The notes beneath the pieces are model-generated. The model saw only the letters and a program-made list of their open reading frames with translations, had not been told where the DNA came from and did not search any database. Shown one piece after another: positions 41,556-50,904 of a stretch of DNA of 64,000 nt (positions within the stretch are counted from its first letter, which is position 1; every line of letters begins with the position of its first letter). The position numbers were made by a program, and so were the translations under genes. The stretch lies in NCBI RefSeq assembly GCF_001314995.1, contig NZ_CP012938.1, forward strand, positions 6,076,001-6,140,000. The letters run 5' to 3'. Origin of the DNA: Bacteroides ovatus. Its GTDB lineage: Bacteria > Bacteroidota > Bacteroidia > Bacteroidales > Bacteroidaceae.

Positions 41556-42929
41556 ATGGCAACTTCTAAAGAAATGACGGCAGGGCCGGCATTACCTCTC
41601 ATTTTAAAGTTTACATTGCCGCTTTTACTCGGCAATCTCTTACAACAAACGTATTCGCTTGTTGATGCTGCAATTGTAGGAAAGTTTTTGGGAATTAACG
41701 CGTTAGCTTCTGTTGGAGCCAGCACATCGGTTGTTTTCCTGATTCTCGGATTCTGCAATGGATGTTGCGGAGGTTTCGGGATACCCGTTGCGCAGAAGTT
41801 TGGTGCACGTGATTACAGTACGATGCGCAGTTACATTTCCGTCAGTTTGAAACTGGCAGCGGGGATGTCTGTGGTCATTGCTCTTGTTACCAGTATCTTT
41901 TGTGCGGACATACTCCGGATTATGCGCACGCCGGAGAATATTTTCGAAGGGGCGTATGCTTATTTGCTTGTTACGTTTATTGGTGTTCCTTTCACTTTCT
42001 TCTATAATCTTCTTTCAAGCATCATCCGTGCGTTGGGAGACAGCAAGACGCCTTTCTGGTTTTTGCTGTTCGCTGCTGTTCTGAATATCATTCTCGACTT
42101 GTTCTGTATTCTGGTACTCGGCTGGGGAGTGGCGGGAGCTGCCATTGCTACTGTCTTTTCGCAGGGGCTGTCGGCTGTTCTCTGCTATATTTATATGTAC
42201 CGGAAGTTTGAAATATTGCAGGGTACTCCGAAAGAACGCCGGTTCCAGTCGAAACTGGCAAAGACATTGCTTTACATCGGTGTGCCTATGGGATTACAAT
42301 TCTCTATCACGGCTATCGGCAGTATTATGCTTCAGAGTGCGAATAATGCGTTGGGAACGGCGTGTGTGGCTGCTTTTACATCTGCCATGCGAATCAAGAT
42401 GTTCTTTATCTGTACGTTCGAGAGTCTGGGAATTGCGATGGCTACGTATAGCGGACAGAATTATGGGGCAGGGAAACCGGAGCGTGTCTGGTTGGGAATC
42501 AAAGCGAGTGCTTTGATGATGATCGTTTATGCGGCATTTACGTTCGTTCTTCTGATGGTGGGAGCCAAATATTTTGCATTGATCTTTGTAGATCCGTCAG
42601 AAACGGAAATTCTGTTGGATACCGAGTTATTCCTGCATATCTCCTGTATGTTCTTCCCGATGCTTGGATTGTTATGCATCCTGCGCTACACGATTCAGGG
42701 AGTGGGATATACCAATCTTGCCATGTTTTCGGGAGTGGCGGAGATGATTGCGCGTATCCTTGTCAGCATTTACGCTGTGCCTGCATTCGGCTTTATTGCT
42801 GTCTGCTACGGTGATCCGATGGCTTGGATAGCGGCAGATTTGTTCCTCGTACCGGCATTTATCTATGTTTATCGCAGGTTGAAGAAGCAGGTGTTCACAA
42901 GCAGTCCGGCTACGCAAACTGTGGCATGA
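41556..42929 (+). CDS. MATE-family multidrug/metabolite efflux transporter
   Basis: 457 residues from MATSKEMTAGPALPLILKFT with 12 hydrophobic segments. PLLLGNLLQQTYSLVDAAIV and GASTSVVFLILGFCNGCCGG belong to the N-lobe; GVPMGLQFSITAIGSIMLQS begins the C-lobe. It exports drugs or metabolites using Na+ or H+. The stop codon lies inside a large hairpin (42911-42948) that may terminate transcription. Confidence 0.93.
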   Translation: MATSKEMTAGPALPLILKFTLPLLLGNLLQQTYSLVDAAIVGKFLGINALASVGASTSVVFLILGFCNGCCGGFGIPVAQKFGARDYSTMRSYISVSLKLAAGMSVVIALVTSIFCADILRIMRTPENIFEGAYAYLLVTFIGVPFTFFYNLLSSIIRALGDSKTPFWFLLFAAVLNIILDLFCILVLGWGVAGAAIATVFSQGLSAVLCYIYMYRKFEILQGTPKERRFQSKLAKTLLYIGVPMGLQFSITAIGSIMLQSANNALGTACVAAFTSAMRIKMFFICTFESLGIAMATYSGQNYGAGKPERVWLGIKASALMMIVYAAFTFVLLMVGAKYFALIFVDPSETEILLDTELFLHISCMFFPMLGLLCILRYTIQGVGYTNLAMFSGVAEMIARILVSIYAVPAFGFIAVCYGDPMAWIAADLFLVPAFIYVYRRLKKQVFTSSPATQTVA

Positions 42930-42948
42930 TGCCATGTCGGTTTGCGTA
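42911..42948 (+). terminator. Hairpin overlapping the MATE stop codon
   Basis: TACGCAAAC (42911-42919) and GTTTGCGTA (42940-42948) pair perfectly; inner GGCAT/ATGCC continues the stem. No long T tract follows, so it may protect the mRNA end or act at translation termination. Confidence 0.5.
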
Positions 42949-42980
42949 ACCAAACCTGTTTTGATGTTCTCTGGGATATT

Positions 42981-43946
42981 TCAATCTTGTACGGGATAGA
43001 GCGGTTTTCCGCTTTCATCTACTTCCGTCCATTCTTTCACGCTGACATTGGCAAACGATATGGAGTTTTCGTTAATGACTGCCCGGAAAAGGTATGAGTT
43101 TCCGGCTGATAAGAGGTTGTTGGGTGGAGTCAGTGGGGTGGTGTAGGTACGTGAGAAACTTTCTCCGTTTACCATCAATTCCAGTGTCAGAGTCATGGGA
43201 GAAGAACTCTTTACGGGTAGCATGATATATTGTACGGTAAAGTCGTTGATTCCCATATCGGCTGCCTTATCGTAGCTGACTTCCGAAGAGATGATGCCTG
43301 TTGATAAATCCATGATTGCACCCGGCTTCGGTGGGGTAATGGTAGCCGAAAGTATCTTGTTCAAAGTGATATTTTCTCCTCCGGTGATGGCTACAACTAC
43401 TTGTGTGGCTGCATGCTGATAGGTGATGGGGATATTGATCTGTGAACTGGCGATGTCCTGATGAACTGCGTGCCACCAGAGATAATCCACTCCGTTTGAT
43501 AAAGGTTCGGATATTCCATTGGTGAAAGTGGGTGCCGGACTGGTGGAATTGCATGATACGGCATAGAAGCTATAGATATTATTGCTCAAATACATTTTAT
43601 ATCCCAGATTTCCTGTCAGTACACCGGGAGAGGAGGTGACATAGTTGCCTTGGGCAACGGGAGCACCTGTGATATTGTTTGATGTATTGGCTGAATAGGC
43701 GCACAACCAGCTTTGCAGACCTTTCCCCATCGGGGACATGGCTCGTGTGATGTTTCGTCCTTCTACGGAAGCACTGAAAGTGACCAATGCACTCTCTTTT
43801 GCCGGATTGCCATTGTCGTCGTTACCGGATGAATTTCCGTTGTTCCCTTCTTCGTCGGGATAGGCTATGTCGATATAAATATTGTTTTTGGAGCAGGCTC
43901 CCAATAGCAGTACTGTTAAAGCAGATACGGCTAAATACTTTGTCAT
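42981..43946 (-). CDS. Fimbrillin-family lipoprotein
   Basis: About 321 residues from MTKYLAVSALTVLLLGACSK (lipobox LLGAC; ORF opens six codons earlier). After a flexible Asn/Gly-rich linker, the two beta domains include VTFSASVEGRNITRAM and HQDIASSQINIPITYQHAAT, typical of fimbrillin/FimB-Mfa2-like surface proteins. It may be a pilus subunit or minor component anchored at the outer membrane. No other fimbrial gene adjoins. Confidence 0.82.
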   Translation of the reverse strand: MTKYLAVSALTVLLLGACSKNNIYIDIAYPDEEGNNGNSSGNDDNGNPAKESALVTFSASVEGRNITRAMSPMGKGLQSWLCAYSANTSNNITGAPVAQGNYVTSSPGVLTGNLGYKMYLSNNIYSFYAVSCNSTSPAPTFTNGISEPLSNGVDYLWWHAVHQDIASSQINIPITYQHAATQVVVAITGGENITLNKILSATITPPKPGAIMDLSTGIISSEVSYDKAADMGINDFTVQYIMLPVKSSSPMTLTLELMVNGESFSRTYTTPLTPPNNLLSAGNSYLFRAVINENSISFANVSVKEWTEVDESGKPLYPVQD

Positions 43947-44031
43947 ACGAAATTTGATATTCATAGTCAGGTTCTTTTTGAAAGTTAGTAATTACCCCTA
44001 TATACATTTCAAAAAGAATTTGGTTCATGGC

Positions 44032-45726
44032 TTAATCGTGTTTTTTATCGAAGTCGGCCTCTTTCTGTATGCGTAGAATCTTTCCGCTGATGGGATGACG
44101 GAACTCTATATATTCGGCGTGGAGGTATAGTCTGTCCGCTTTCTTTCCATAAAGTTCATCCCCAAGAATGGGGCAACCCAATCCCTCCGGATGGGCGGCG
44201 TGTACCCGTAATTGGTGTGTCCGTCCGGTCAACGGATAGAAAGCAATCCGGGTGTGTTTTTCTGATTCACAGATGATTCGGTATTCTGTAATCGCTTCTT
44301 TCCCGTGTTCTCTACTGACGATTTGCCGGGGACGATCAAGGGGATTCAAACAGAGAGGGAGTTCGATTCTTCCTGTTCTTCCGGGCGGCAGTGCTGTCTT
44401 CTCTACTGTTACCCCATCCAACACGGCTACATAGCGTTTCTTGATACTTCTGCTTGCAAATTGTGCCTGCAAATGTTGATGTACCTCTTTCGTTTTAGCT
44501 ACGAGCAGTAATCCGGAAGTCGCCATATCAAGGCGATGTACAATCATAGGTCCGGTAGCATCGGGATACTTCTTTTTCAGGCGATGATAGACTGAATCTC
44601 TGTCCTCCTCCTTTCCCGGAACGGACAACATTCCTGCCGGCTTATTGACTACCACTAACCATTCATCTTCATATACGATTTCCAGTTCTTCATCCTCATG
44701 GATGGAGTTCAGCAACGGATTCTCGTCTACTTCCAATCCTTGCAACATGTGATGCAAAATAGGTTCACATTTTCCCTTGCAGGAAGGATAATAATATCCA
44801 TGATGCCGGATTTCGTTTTTAGGAGAGTCGCCCCACCAGAATTCAGCCATAGCCAATGGCTTTAATTGATGAAGATATGCATATTGCAACAACTTAGGCA
44901 AAGCACATTCACCCGCACCGGCAGGAGGAACTTTCTGAACTGTCTGCTCGAAGATTGTGTATAGGTCTTTCACTTCTCCTCTGGCATTCAGCATCCGGAA
45001 CTGCTCGAACAACTTTCTTTGCAAGGCTGCCGAACGTTCTTTCCGTTCGGTTTTCAGTTGTTCTATTTCAGTCTCGAAGTGTCTCGTTTCCGTTTCGAGT
45101 TCTTCCAATCGTTTCTTCCATTCTTTTTCCAGTCGTTTGTATTCCGCTTTCTGGTATTGGCTTTCCCGGATCAGGGAGGCTTGTTCCTCTTCGGAAAGGG
45201 TAGAGGGGGATTGGCGGCGAATCTCTCTCGCCTCCTTTGCTGCTTTGAGTTCTGCTTTAGCCTGATTCAAAATAGCTTTAGCCTGTTCTGTTTCCGTCTT
45301 CCACTTTTCTTTTAAATCGAGATAAGAACGATTGTTTTCTAATTCACGAATACGGATATTGATGGAAGATATTTGTTCTTCTTCAATTTTGAAGAATCCT
45401 TCCGGTTGCAATAAGTCGTAGACAGGAGGGACAAAATAAGGATGCAGATTCTTTCCTGCCAGATTGCCGGAGAAAGCAGCGAGATAGCCAATTTCATAGA
45501 CTGCTTCTTTTTTTGTAGTCTCTTGTTTATTTTCTTTTTGTACAATCAGTACCCCGAACATTTTTCCGAAAGCTAATTCTTCTTGCCATTCCTTCCGGCT
45601 CGCGATATGTTTTTTCACTTCTTCCGCTGCCAACACGCACAATGGATGAGGCGTATAGTGGAAAGGATAAGTGAATTTATCCGGTAACGCAAGGTGAGAA
45701 ATGGGTTGCTTGAAAAAATGTATCAT
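44032..45726 (-). CDS. RluA-family pseudouridine synthase with coiled-coil N-domain
   Basis: 564 residues. The C-terminal 230 form the RluA catalytic domain: VVNKPAGMLSVPGK and MIVHRLDMATSGLLLVAKT, with the catalytic Asp in HRLD. Residues 110-240 are a long charged coiled coil (RELENNRSYLDLKEKWKTET and more), and 1-100 form a separate domain. This long form occurs in Bacteroidota; the single-domain enzyme is about 300 residues. It modifies uridines in rRNA or tRNA; the target site is not known. Confidence 0.9.
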   Translation of the reverse strand: MIHFFKQPISHLALPDKFTYPFHYTPHPLCVLAAEEVKKHIASRKEWQEELAFGKMFGVLIVQKENKQETTKKEAVYEIGYLAAFSGNLAGKNLHPYFVPPVYDLLQPEGFFKIEEEQISSINIRIRELENNRSYLDLKEKWKTETEQAKAILNQAKAELKAAKEAREIRRQSPSTLSEEEQASLIRESQYQKAEYKRLEKEWKKRLEELETETRHFETEIEQLKTERKERSAALQRKLFEQFRMLNARGEVKDLYTIFEQTVQKVPPAGAGECALPKLLQYAYLHQLKPLAMAEFWWGDSPKNEIRHHGYYYPSCKGKCEPILHHMLQGLEVDENPLLNSIHEDEELEIVYEDEWLVVVNKPAGMLSVPGKEEDRDSVYHRLKKKYPDATGPMIVHRLDMATSGLLLVAKTKEVHQHLQAQFASRSIKKRYVAVLDGVTVEKTALPPGRTGRIELPLCLNPLDRPRQIVSREHGKEAITEYRIICESEKHTRIAFYPLTGRTHQLRVHAAHPEGLGCPILGDELYGKKADRLYLHAEYIEFRHPISGKILRIQKEADFDKKHD

Positions 45727-45753
45727 CGGTTTATATATATGAATGAATGTGAT

Positions 45754-45761
45754 TACCTTTG
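45754..45761 (+). promoter_or_regulatory. -7 box for the SGNH hydrolase gene
   Basis: TACCTTTG, 41 bases before the ATG at 45802. It lies in the divergent region shared with the RluA-like gene. Confidence 0.55.
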
Positions 45762-45801
45762 CAAAAGTAAAGTAAATCCGTGAATTATTGAATGAAGTAA
45801 C

Positions 45802-46329
45802 ATGAATAGAATGGGAGAGAAACCTAAATTAGCCTTTCTTGGCAACAGTCACATGGCATTTTGGGCATTGGATGTCTACTTTCCTTCATGGGAATGTCTG
45901 AACTATGGTGCTCCCGGTGAAGGGCTGGCTTATGTGGAGTCTTTTACCGTAGACACTTCCGATTGCCAAGTCGTCATTCAATTCGGAACCAATGATATTT
46001 ATCAGTTGAATGATGAAAATATGGACGATTATGTGGAACGTTATGTAAAAGCGGTCCTTGCCATCCCTTCACTGAAAACATATCTTTTCTGTATTTTTCC
46101 ACGTAATGATTACGATGATTACAGTACGGCTGTGAATCAATTCATTCGTGTCCTTAACCGGAAGATATACGAGAAATTGCAGGGGACGGACATTGTCTAT
46201 CTCGATATATTCGACCGTTTGTTGCTGGATGGCAGGCTGAATCCGGAGTTGACTCTCGACGATTTACATTTGAATGGCAGGGGTTACAGTATTTTGTCAG
46301 AAGCACTGAAACGGGCTTCCGGTTTGTAA
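45802..46329 (+). CDS. SGNH/GDSL-type hydrolase
   Basis: 175 residues with no signal peptide. LAFLGNSHMAFW holds the nucleophile Ser (GNS instead of GDS), FGTNDIYQL supplies the oxyanion Asn, and LDDLHLNGRGY holds the DxxH catalytic pair. It is a small cytoplasmic esterase or acyl-hydrolase; the substrate is unknown. Met4 (45811) is an alternative start. Confidence 0.88.
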   Translation: MNRMGEKPKLAFLGNSHMAFWALDVYFPSWECLNYGAPGEGLAYVESFTVDTSDCQVVIQFGTNDIYQLNDENMDDYVERYVKAVLAIPSLKTYLFCIFPRNDYDDYSTAVNQFIRVLNRKIYEKLQGTDIVYLDIFDRLLLDGRLNPELTLDDLHLNGRGYSILSEALKRASGL

Positions 46330-46396
46330 AACATACCTAAATACTTCATTCCTTGCTTTTATTTATAAATTTGGTGGCATATCAGTTTATTTTTCC

Positions 46397-46404
46397 TATT
46401 TTTG
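46397..46404 (+). promoter_or_regulatory. -7 box for the MaoC gene
   Basis: TATTTTTG, 46 bases before the ATG at 46450. Confidence 0.55.
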
Positions 46405-46449
46405 TCTCCAATTTAATAGTAAATAACCCCCATAAAAACGATAAGACTT

Positions 46450-46914
46450 ATGGAAAAAGTAATTATCAATTCGTATGAAGAATTCGAAAAACTAGTAGGC
46501 CAACAGATAGGTGTTTCCGATTATGTGGAACTCTCGCAGGAACGTATTAATCTTTTTGCTGATGCAACGCTGGATCATCAATGGATTCATGTAGATACGG
46601 AACGTGCGAAAGTAGATAGCCCTTATCATAGCACGATTGCTCATGGCTACCTGACATTGTCTATGCTTCCTTATCTGTGGAATCAGATTATCCAGGTAAA
46701 TAACCTGAAGATGATGATTAACTACGGTATGGATAAGATGAAATTCGGTCAGGCTGTATTGTCAGGACAGAGTGTGCGTCTGGTGACTACTTTGCACTCA
46801 TTGACCAATCTGCGTGGTGTGGCAAAAGCAGAAATTAAGTTTGCTATCGAAATAAAAGACCAACCAAAGAAGGCGCTGGAAGGAATTGCTGTATTCCTTT
46901 ATTATTTCAATTAA
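46450..46914 (+). CDS. MaoC-like (R)-specific enoyl hydratase
   Basis: 154 residues of hotdog fold. FADATLDHQWIHVDTERAKV is the hydratase-2 active-site stretch with Asp and His (DHQWIHVD), and STIAHGYLTLSMLPYLWNQI is the second block. It hydrates 2-enoyl thioesters in the cytoplasm. It stands alone; no fatty-acid or polyester gene adjoins. Confidence 0.9.
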   Translation: MEKVIINSYEEFEKLVGQQIGVSDYVELSQERINLFADATLDHQWIHVDTERAKVDSPYHSTIAHGYLTLSMLPYLWNQIIQVNNLKMMINYGMDKMKFGQAVLSGQSVRLVTTLHSLTNLRGVAKAEIKFAIEIKDQPKKALEGIAVFLYYFN

Positions 46915-46939
46915 TGGCAAGCTGTTAGAGGAACAGATT

Positions 46940-47027
46940 TTATCCCCGGAAATGATCGAAATACGTCTCAAAAGTTAGATACAAAAACTTTTGGGGTGTG
47001 CTTCAGATGGATCGTTTCCGGGGATAA
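46940..47027. repeat. Large nested inverted repeat between convergent genes
   Basis: TTATCCCCGGAAATGATC (46940-46957) pairs with GATCGTTTCCGGGGATAA (47010-47027) with one mismatch; inside is CAAAAGTT/AACTTTTG. It fills the gap between the MaoC and choloylglycine-hydrolase genes and may terminate both. Confidence 0.7.
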
Positions 47028-47029
47028 TT

Positions 47030-48010
47030 TTATCCTTTTACTCCCATAAATCTGAACGGCTGTGCCGGTTGAAATTCTTTCGTTGCATTTCCATGATAAG
47101 TTTCGCCGTTGGCGATAGATAATTTGAGTACCGGAGCTCCTTCCGATAAGTCTGTTTCCCGCAGGTTTACCCAGAATGTATTAGGTGTCAGACTTGATTC
47201 GAAGAAGTAGAGCAGATTCTTACTATCCGATACCGTTCTCCATTGTGTGGTGGAAATTTCCGGAAATTCGGGAGTGGATATGCCATAAGGAACAGAAGTA
47301 TTACGGATAACGCTGAATACACTTGCCACGGCTATTCTCACATCATCTGTTGGGGGCAGGGCATTGATATAAAAACTGGCTCTTGCAAAACGGTCGGACG
47401 GTCGGTTGGTTCCGGGCAGGAAGCTCAATCCTCCTATTGATTTCCAGTATTCGTTTAGTGCCAGTTGCTTGTTGTAGGTAGGGGAGTTGGTCATCACTTT
47501 GTACTCCTTGCTGTGGTAGACAGTCAGCTTTCCACCCGTATATTCGAATATCGCACAATCGCCCGTTGCGTCGGAAATAGATAAATGCAAGGTTGCCAAG
47601 CGGGAACCATCCGGCATCAGGTCTGATACTACTTGGAAAGTGTTTTCATCAATGGAAGCGACAGCCTCGTCTACGGTGGCGAAGTTATCCAGCATATATT
47701 GCACCCATGCAGTAATGGCAAGTCCCGGTTTACTTTGATCTCTGACCGGATACTCCGTTTCGGGCAACCATAACAGATTGGCAACCAACCCTTTTTCATT
47801 CATCCCGTCTGTACTGGCAATCTCGAAAGCTGAAGTCACCACGCTGCCATACTTGGACGTCCATTTCAGGGAGTTGGCTCCCGTTTCTCCATTTCTTTCC
47901 ATACCTTTGGGAAATACCCAAAGATTGCTGTGCATTTCTGTTTTCCAGTCCATAGACCGGCCGGTTGCCACCATTCCATTTTTTCCCGAATAAACGACTC
48001 TTGTACACAT
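47030..48010 (-). CDS. Choloylglycine hydrolase-family amidase (bile salt/penicillin V acylase type)
   Basis: 326 residues starting MCTRVVYSGKNGMVATGRSM. Cys2 becomes the N-terminal nucleophile once Met is removed; Arg18 and Asp21 (TGRSMDW), Asn in LVANLLWLPET and VMTNSPTYNKQLALN match the catalytic set. No signal peptide is seen, so the enzyme would be cytoplasmic or start farther upstream. Whether it prefers bile salts or penicillin V cannot be told from sequence alone. Confidence 0.88.
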   Translation of the reverse strand: MCTRVVYSGKNGMVATGRSMDWKTEMHSNLWVFPKGMERNGETGANSLKWTSKYGSVVTSAFEIASTDGMNEKGLVANLLWLPETEYPVRDQSKPGLAITAWVQYMLDNFATVDEAVASIDENTFQVVSDLMPDGSRLATLHLSISDATGDCAIFEYTGGKLTVYHSKEYKVMTNSPTYNKQLALNEYWKSIGGLSFLPGTNRPSDRFARASFYINALPPTDDVRIAVASVFSVIRNTSVPYGISTPEFPEISTTQWRTVSDSKNLLYFFESSLTPNTFWVNLRETDLSEGAPVLKLSIANGETYHGNATKEFQPAQPFRFMGVKG

Positions 48011-48168
48011 AATTTTAATTTCTAGTTAAAGGTTTATTATAAGCTGCTTTCACGAGGTATTCAACCGATGCGGATTCCTCTCGCAAAAGCATATTCTCAA
48101 AACAATAACGTTCCATTTATGTTTTAGATACATATCAGATATTAATAAAGTATCAAAAAACAGGTATT

Positions 48169-48843
48169 ATGTCATTAAGTAATCTTCTCATCATATTTTC
48201 GTCATCGTTTATGGCGCTGTTTCCGGTGATAAATCCTTTGGGGAATGGTTTTGTCGTCAATGGATTCTTTACAGACCTCGATCCTCAACAGCGGAAAGCA
48301 GCCATTCAGAAGCTGACGCTCAATTTTATAATGATCGGTGTAGGGACATTGGTGATAGGGCATTTGTTTCTGTTGATTTTCGGTCTGGCTATTCCTGTTA
48401 TTCAGTTGGGAGGTGGAATACTGATTTGTAAGACGGCAATGGAGCTGTTGGGCGATTCGGGTTCGTCTGATAAAGAAGAAGCCAGCAAGAATGTAGACGG
48501 TTTCAGATGGAAAAACATCGAGCAGAAGATATTTTATCCCATCACGTTTCCTATCAGTATCGGGCCGGGCAGTATATCGGTTATCTTTACTTTGATGGCG
48601 TCTGCCAGTGTTAAAGGCAAATTGTTGCAAACTGGGATTAATTATTTGGTCATTGCGCTTGTTATTATTTGTATGGCGGCCATCTTTTATGTATTCCTTT
48701 CGCAAGGGCAGAGGTTTATTCAGAGGTTGGGACCGGTGGGAAATCAAATTATTAATAAGCTCGTTGCTTTTTTCACTTTCTGCATCGGCATTCAGATTTC
48801 GGTGACAGGTATATCCCAGATATTCCATCTGAACATACTCTAA
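48169..48843 (+). CDS. MarC-family integral membrane protein
   Basis: 224 residues with six hydrophobic segments. FPVINPLGNGFVVNGFF, RKAAIQKLTLNFIMIGVGTL and FPISIGPGSISVIFTLMASA are MarC signatures. Despite the name, MarC does not cause antibiotic resistance in E. coli, and the function is unknown. It is monocistronic. Confidence 0.92.
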   Translation: MSLSNLLIIFSSSFMALFPVINPLGNGFVVNGFFTDLDPQQRKAAIQKLTLNFIMIGVGTLVIGHLFLLIFGLAIPVIQLGGGILICKTAMELLGDSGSSDKEEASKNVDGFRWKNIEQKIFYPITFPISIGPGSISVIFTLMASASVKGKLLQTGINYLVIALVIICMAAIFYVFLSQGQRFIQRLGPVGNQIINKLVAFFTFCIGIQISVTGISQIFHLNIL

Positions 48844-48874
48844 TTGAACGGTGGGATAAAAGCGATAGAAATAA

Positions 48875-49399
48875 TCAGTTTTTCTTTGCTTTCATGGCTT
48901 TCAGGGTGTTTTTTCGTACGGAACGGATAGCGGGAACCAGTAAGTCGGGCTCCATGATTTCCAGTATTGTGCGTAGTTCCTGTTGCAGTTCCGGGATGGA
49001 GCGTGTCAGTTGATAAGCCAGTTTCATGCAGAGCGATTGCACGCCCGGTGGTTCCTCGCGGGATATCATGTGTTCCATGCAGAAATCAAGGAAATCCACT
49101 CGTGGCGGATCGGCGGCAGGTTGCTGGCATATCAGGTTCAGGATCATTCTCCGTTTTCCCGAGTGTGGGCAGGTCATGGCAGCGTCAATCAATTCTTCTT
49201 GTTTCCGGCTCAACCATTCTACATCTGCCTTTGAGAAATGAGTACATACCCACAATGCCTGATAGGAGACGATAGTGTCTTCGTCGAATATCAGTTGGTA
49301 GATTTCTTCTCTAAGCCGTTCATCATCCTGTATAAAGTGGAGTACCTCTCTGATATCTTCAATGTGTACTCGTTCGGATAATCTTGCACGTAGGTTCAT
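48875..49399 (-). CDS. HEAT-like helical hypothetical protein
   Basis: 174 residues, MNLRARLSERVHIEDIREVL, all helical with repeated short helices (EEIYQLIFDEDTIVSYQALW, MILNLICQQPAADPPRVDFL) like HEAT/ARM repeats. It ends in a lysine-rich tail. No defined family is recognised. It lies 21 bases from the VOC-GNAT fusion gene on the same strand, probably in one transcript. Confidence 0.72.
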   Translation of the reverse strand: MNLRARLSERVHIEDIREVLHFIQDDERLREEIYQLIFDEDTIVSYQALWVCTHFSKADVEWLSRKQEELIDAAMTCPHSGKRRMILNLICQQPAADPPRVDFLDFCMEHMISREEPPGVQSLCMKLAYQLTRSIPELQQELRTILEIMEPDLLVPAIRSVRKNTLKAMKAKKN

Positions 49400-49420
49400 G
49401 TAGCTTTCGTTTTTGGGGAA

Positions 49421-50833
49421 TTAATCTCTATTAGCGGAATCAGCTTCCGGCAGTTGCAAATGAAGAATGGGGAAAGGTTTACCCATGCTGTCCGTTTCAT
49501 CTCTGCCGATGACTTGGAATCCCAAATGGAGATAGAACTGGAGTGCTTTTTCATTCTGCTCGTTTACGTCCACCTTATCCATATGTTTTTTGTCTCTTGC
49601 ATATTCTATTAATCGTTTGCCATATCCTTTTCCCTGCTCGTCGGGGTGTACAAATAACATTTCGATCAGTTCGTCGCTCAATCCCATGAAGGCGGCAATC
49701 TTTCCGTTGGCATTTCGGATGACAAAAAGTTCAACAGCGGGTAGATAATGCTTCCGCACCAGTGGTTTATAGAACTGGATATGTTCTTCTGTCAGGAAAT
49801 CATGAGTGTGGCGAACGGACATTTCCCATACATGGAGGATTTCATCATAGTCTTCCGGAGTAGGTTGGGAGATGCCGGGCAGGTAGTAGCACTGGTGGTC
49901 GTAGATGTTTCCGTTGTAAGTCAGTTCTGCCTGATGAAGTGTACCTTCGTAGATGAAACCGTTCTTTTTCAGTACTTTCTGCGAACGTTTGTTGTGTGGA
50001 TAACAGGTAGCTGTGATGAGGCTAAGCCGCAATTCTTCAAAGCCATAGTTGAGGACACCCTGCACTGCTTCGGTCATGTATCCTTTGCCCCAATGAGATT
50101 CGTCGAGCCAGTAACCCAACATTCTCACTTGTGGATTTTCGCGTTTAGGATCGGGGATAATTCCTACGGAACCGATTAGCTGTTTTGTATCTTTTAGTAT
50201 CACTGCCCATATTCCCTCTTGGTTGATAAATGTGGAATGAAGTATCCGGCGGGATTCATCCAACGTACGATGGGGCGGCCATCCGGCATTGTTTCCCAGA
50301 TTCGGGTTCTGGCAACAAGCGAAGAACGTTTCTGCATCTCTTTTTTCGAAAGGGCGGAGAAACAAACGTTCTGTATGGAGCGTCACGGGGGGAATACTAT
50401 CTATTTCAGTTTCCTGTCTTGCTTTGTTTTTCGATTCGTTTGCTGTTTTCCGATATACGCACTCAATCCGGTTTCCGTCAGGATCGAGGACTACACTTTC
50501 AAAGTATCCGTCTCCCGAAGTACGCGGTTCGCCGGCGATGGTATATCCTTCCGAACGCATTTGTTCGGTGAAGCGTAATACTTCTTCCTGGCTGGGGAAG
50601 GTGAAAGCAAAGTGTGTCAGTCCAGCCCTGTTTTCTTCAATGGGAGTGTTCTGTACATCTATACGGCTCATCAGTTCCAAGTCTGTTCCCTCTCCAAAAG
50701 AGATAAAATAGGACTCGAATCCTTTCTTGGGATTGATATATTTTTCGTTGCTTTTTCCTCCGAAGAAGCGGACATAGAACTCTTTTAATTCTTCCAGACG
50801 AAAGGTCCAGATAGCGATATGATGTAGTTTCAT
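49421..50833 (-). CDS. Three-domain fusion: VOC/glyoxalase plus two GNAT acetyltransferases
   Basis: 470 residues. Residues 1-130 are a VOC domain (MKLHHIAIWTFRLEELKEFY; ESVVLDPDGNRIECVY with the late metal Glu). Residues 150-310 are a RimJ/RimL-type GNAT (TERLFLRPFEKRDAETFFAC; LDESHWGKGYMTEAVQGVL). Residues 320-465 are a second GNAT (LFVHPDEQGKGYGKRLIEYA). The reading frame is intact across all three. Separate VOC and GNAT genes are common; this joint order is unusual. Substrates are unknown. Confidence 0.85.
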   Translation of the reverse strand: MKLHHIAIWTFRLEELKEFYVRFFGGKSNEKYINPKKGFESYFISFGEGTDLELMSRIDVQNTPIEENRAGLTHFAFTFPSQEEVLRFTEQMRSEGYTIAGEPRTSGDGYFESVVLDPDGNRIECVYRKTANESKNKARQETEIDSIPPVTLHTERLFLRPFEKRDAETFFACCQNPNLGNNAGWPPHRTLDESRRILHSTFINQEGIWAVILKDTKQLIGSVGIIPDPKRENPQVRMLGYWLDESHWGKGYMTEAVQGVLNYGFEELRLSLITATCYPHNKRSQKVLKKNGFIYEGTLHQAELTYNGNIYDHQCYYLPGISQPTPEDYDEILHVWEMSVRHTHDFLTEEHIQFYKPLVRKHYLPAVELFVIRNANGKIAAFMGLSDELIEMLFVHPDEQGKGYGKRLIEYARDKKHMDKVDVNEQNEKALQFYLHLGFQVIGRDETDSMGKPFPILHLQLPEADSANRD

Positions 50834-50904
50834 GTAAATGAATTTTCTAATTTCTATTACTTTGTTTCAATCTTCATTCGTACCGAACGTACTTTGTCTC
50901 TATC

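Noticed and set aside
44955..45315. Plus-strand ORFs opposite the RluA coiled coil
   Set aside because: Low-complexity shadows rich in Phe/Ser from the coiled-coil codons.
48169..48843. Antibiotic resistance by MarC
   Set aside because: The name is historical; MarC is not shown to cause resistance.
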